From: Pseudomonas sessilinigenes
GTDB taxonomy: Bacteria > Pseudomonadota > Gammaproteobacteria > Pseudomonadales > Pseudomonadaceae
DNA: 64,000 nucleotides
Direction of reading: 5' to 3'
Assembly (NCBI RefSeq): GCF_003850565.1
Contig: NZ_CP027706.1
Location: 5,828,001 to 5,892,000, forward strand
The translations under genes and the position numbers were made by a program. This document shows, in pieces, positions 63,300 to 64,000 of this stretch. Position 1 is the stretch's first letter, and the number at the start of each line of letters is the position of its first letter. The notes under the pieces are model-generated. The model worked only from the letters and a program-made list of their open reading frames with translations, was not told where the DNA came from and did not search any database.

Positions 63300-64000
63300 T
63301 CAACGGGCCGCCCAGGCATTGAAGCGCTGCTCCAGGTCCTCGCCGTGATCGACCCAGAACCCGGCATCCACCGCCCGTGCGCCCTGCAAGTTGGCTTCAT
63401 AGGTAGGCAACTGCCGCTGCACCGTCGGCGCCAGCAATGGCAACGCCTGGCGGTGCACCGGCCCGTAGGGGATGTTCTGCGAGAATACCTTTTGCGCCTG
63501 GGGCTGGCTGGCGAACAGGATGAAGTCTTCGGCCAGGGCCTTGTTCGGCGAGCCCTTGACCACCGCCCAGTACTCCGGGTCGTACAGGCTCTGGGGCCAG
63601 AGGATGCTCAACTGCATGCCCTCCTTCTGGGCCATGGCGATCCGCCCGTTGTACGCGGCGCTCATTACCACGTCCCCGGCGACCAGCCACTGGGGCGGTT
63701 GGGCGCCGGCTTCCCACCATTGGATATACGGCTTGATCTGGTCGAGCTTGGCAAAAGCCCGGCTCACGCCCTCCGGGGTAGCCAGCACCTGGTACAGCTG
63801 CGCGGGCGGCACGCCATCGGCCAGCAGGGCAATCTCCAGGGTGTACTTGGCGCTCTTGCGCAAGCCACGCTTGCCCGGAAAATCCTTGAGATTCCAGAAA
63901 TCGGCCCAGGACTCGGGCGCCCTGGCCAGCTTCTGCGGAGAAAAGGCCATGACCATCGACCAGACATAAGTCGCTACGCCACACTCGGTCAGGGTGCCGG
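63300..64000 (-). CDS. ABC transporter substrate-binding protein (5' part missing)
   Basis: The reverse strand is open from the right edge to a stop at 63300 (about 233 residues). WADFWNLKDFPGKRGLRKSAKYTLEIALLADGV and QWWEAGAQPPQWLVAGDVVMSAAYNGR are characteristic of the PotD/spermidine-putrescine and related type 1/2 periplasmic binding proteins (SBP_bac_1/8). The N-terminus and signal peptide lie beyond the window. Probably part of an importer operon upstream; it converges with the LldD-like gene. Confidence 0.88.
   Translation of the reverse strand, partial: GTLTECGVATYVWSMVMAFSPQKLARAPESWADFWNLKDFPGKRGLRKSAKYTLEIALLADGVPPAQLYQVLATPEGVSRAFAKLDQIKPYIQWWEAGAQPPQWLVAGDVVMSAAYNGRIAMAQKEGMQLSILWPQSLYDPEYWAVVKGSPNKALAEDFILFASQPQAQKVFSQNIPYGPVHRQALPLLAPTVQRQLPTYEANLQGARAVDAGFWVDHGEDLEQRFNAWAAR

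Overview
The window looks like a Pseudomonas chromosome, probably of the P. fluorescens/protegens/chlororaphis group. The evidence is high-GC coding throughout, a CatB-type acetyltransferase, a ProQ-family protein, an RraB-like protein, a Pseudomonas-type NrdB, DUF1302/DUF1329 outer-membrane proteins and many one-component regulators. Species identity is inferred from protein resemblance only; no search was run.

Region 1 (1-23 kb) is accessory/core mosaic. It holds small regulator-enzyme pairs: a TetR with a divergent quinone reductase, an HxlR with a stand-alone FabF, and a MerR with an Old Yellow Enzyme whose shared operator is readable. It also holds catB, a stand-alone nrdB-DUF1289 unit preceded by five evenly phased NrdR boxes, and two paralogous PAS-HWE histidine kinases (9.6 and 18.3 kb). 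Between the kinases lie an AraC regulator, an APC permease, a proline-iminopeptidase-like hydrolase, an MFS transporter and a TetX-like monooxygenase. Small lipoproteins and hypotheticals follow.

Region 2 (22-48 kb) is a large catabolic block. It contains a LysR/UbiD decarboxylase pair and a LysR/dienelactone-hydrolase-like pair. A minus-strand operon of three SDRs and two alpha/beta hydrolases diverges from an AraC regulator. Two paralogous ACMSD-type amidohydrolases diverge from a TetR, followed by DUF1302 and DUF1329 envelope proteins. A complete six-gene meta-cleavage operon comes last: C-C hydrolase, type I extradiol dioxygenase, MhpA-like hydroxylase, then hydratase, acylating acetaldehyde dehydrogenase and aldolase. 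One palindrome, TGAACA-N4-TGTTCA, stands before the amidohydrolase, the TetR and the meta-cleavage operon, linking them as one regulon. A second motif, a TTGACGC direct repeat, precedes three minus-strand units: two in the SDR block and the RsbQ-like pair at 50 kb.

Region 3 (48-53 kb) has a GNAT acetyltransferase, an RsbQ/KAI2-like alpha/beta hydrolase overlapping a PAS sensor kinase gene, a beta-carbonic anhydrase and small hypotheticals.

Region 4 (53-60.8 kb) is a tandem integration hot spot at tRNA-Cys(GCA). The intact tRNA is at 60700-60773. Its 3' part plus terminator is repeated perfectly at 56421-56507 and in decayed form at 53121-53205. The two intervals hold AT-richer genes, a phage structural-gene remnant, an IstB (IS21) remnant, an IS3-family element, a 52-residue hyperacidic ORF and orphan hypotheticals. 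No integrase survives.

Region 5 (61-64 kb) returns to core-like genes: a LysR, an LldD-like FMN dehydrogenase, and an ABC substrate-binding protein cut by the window edge.
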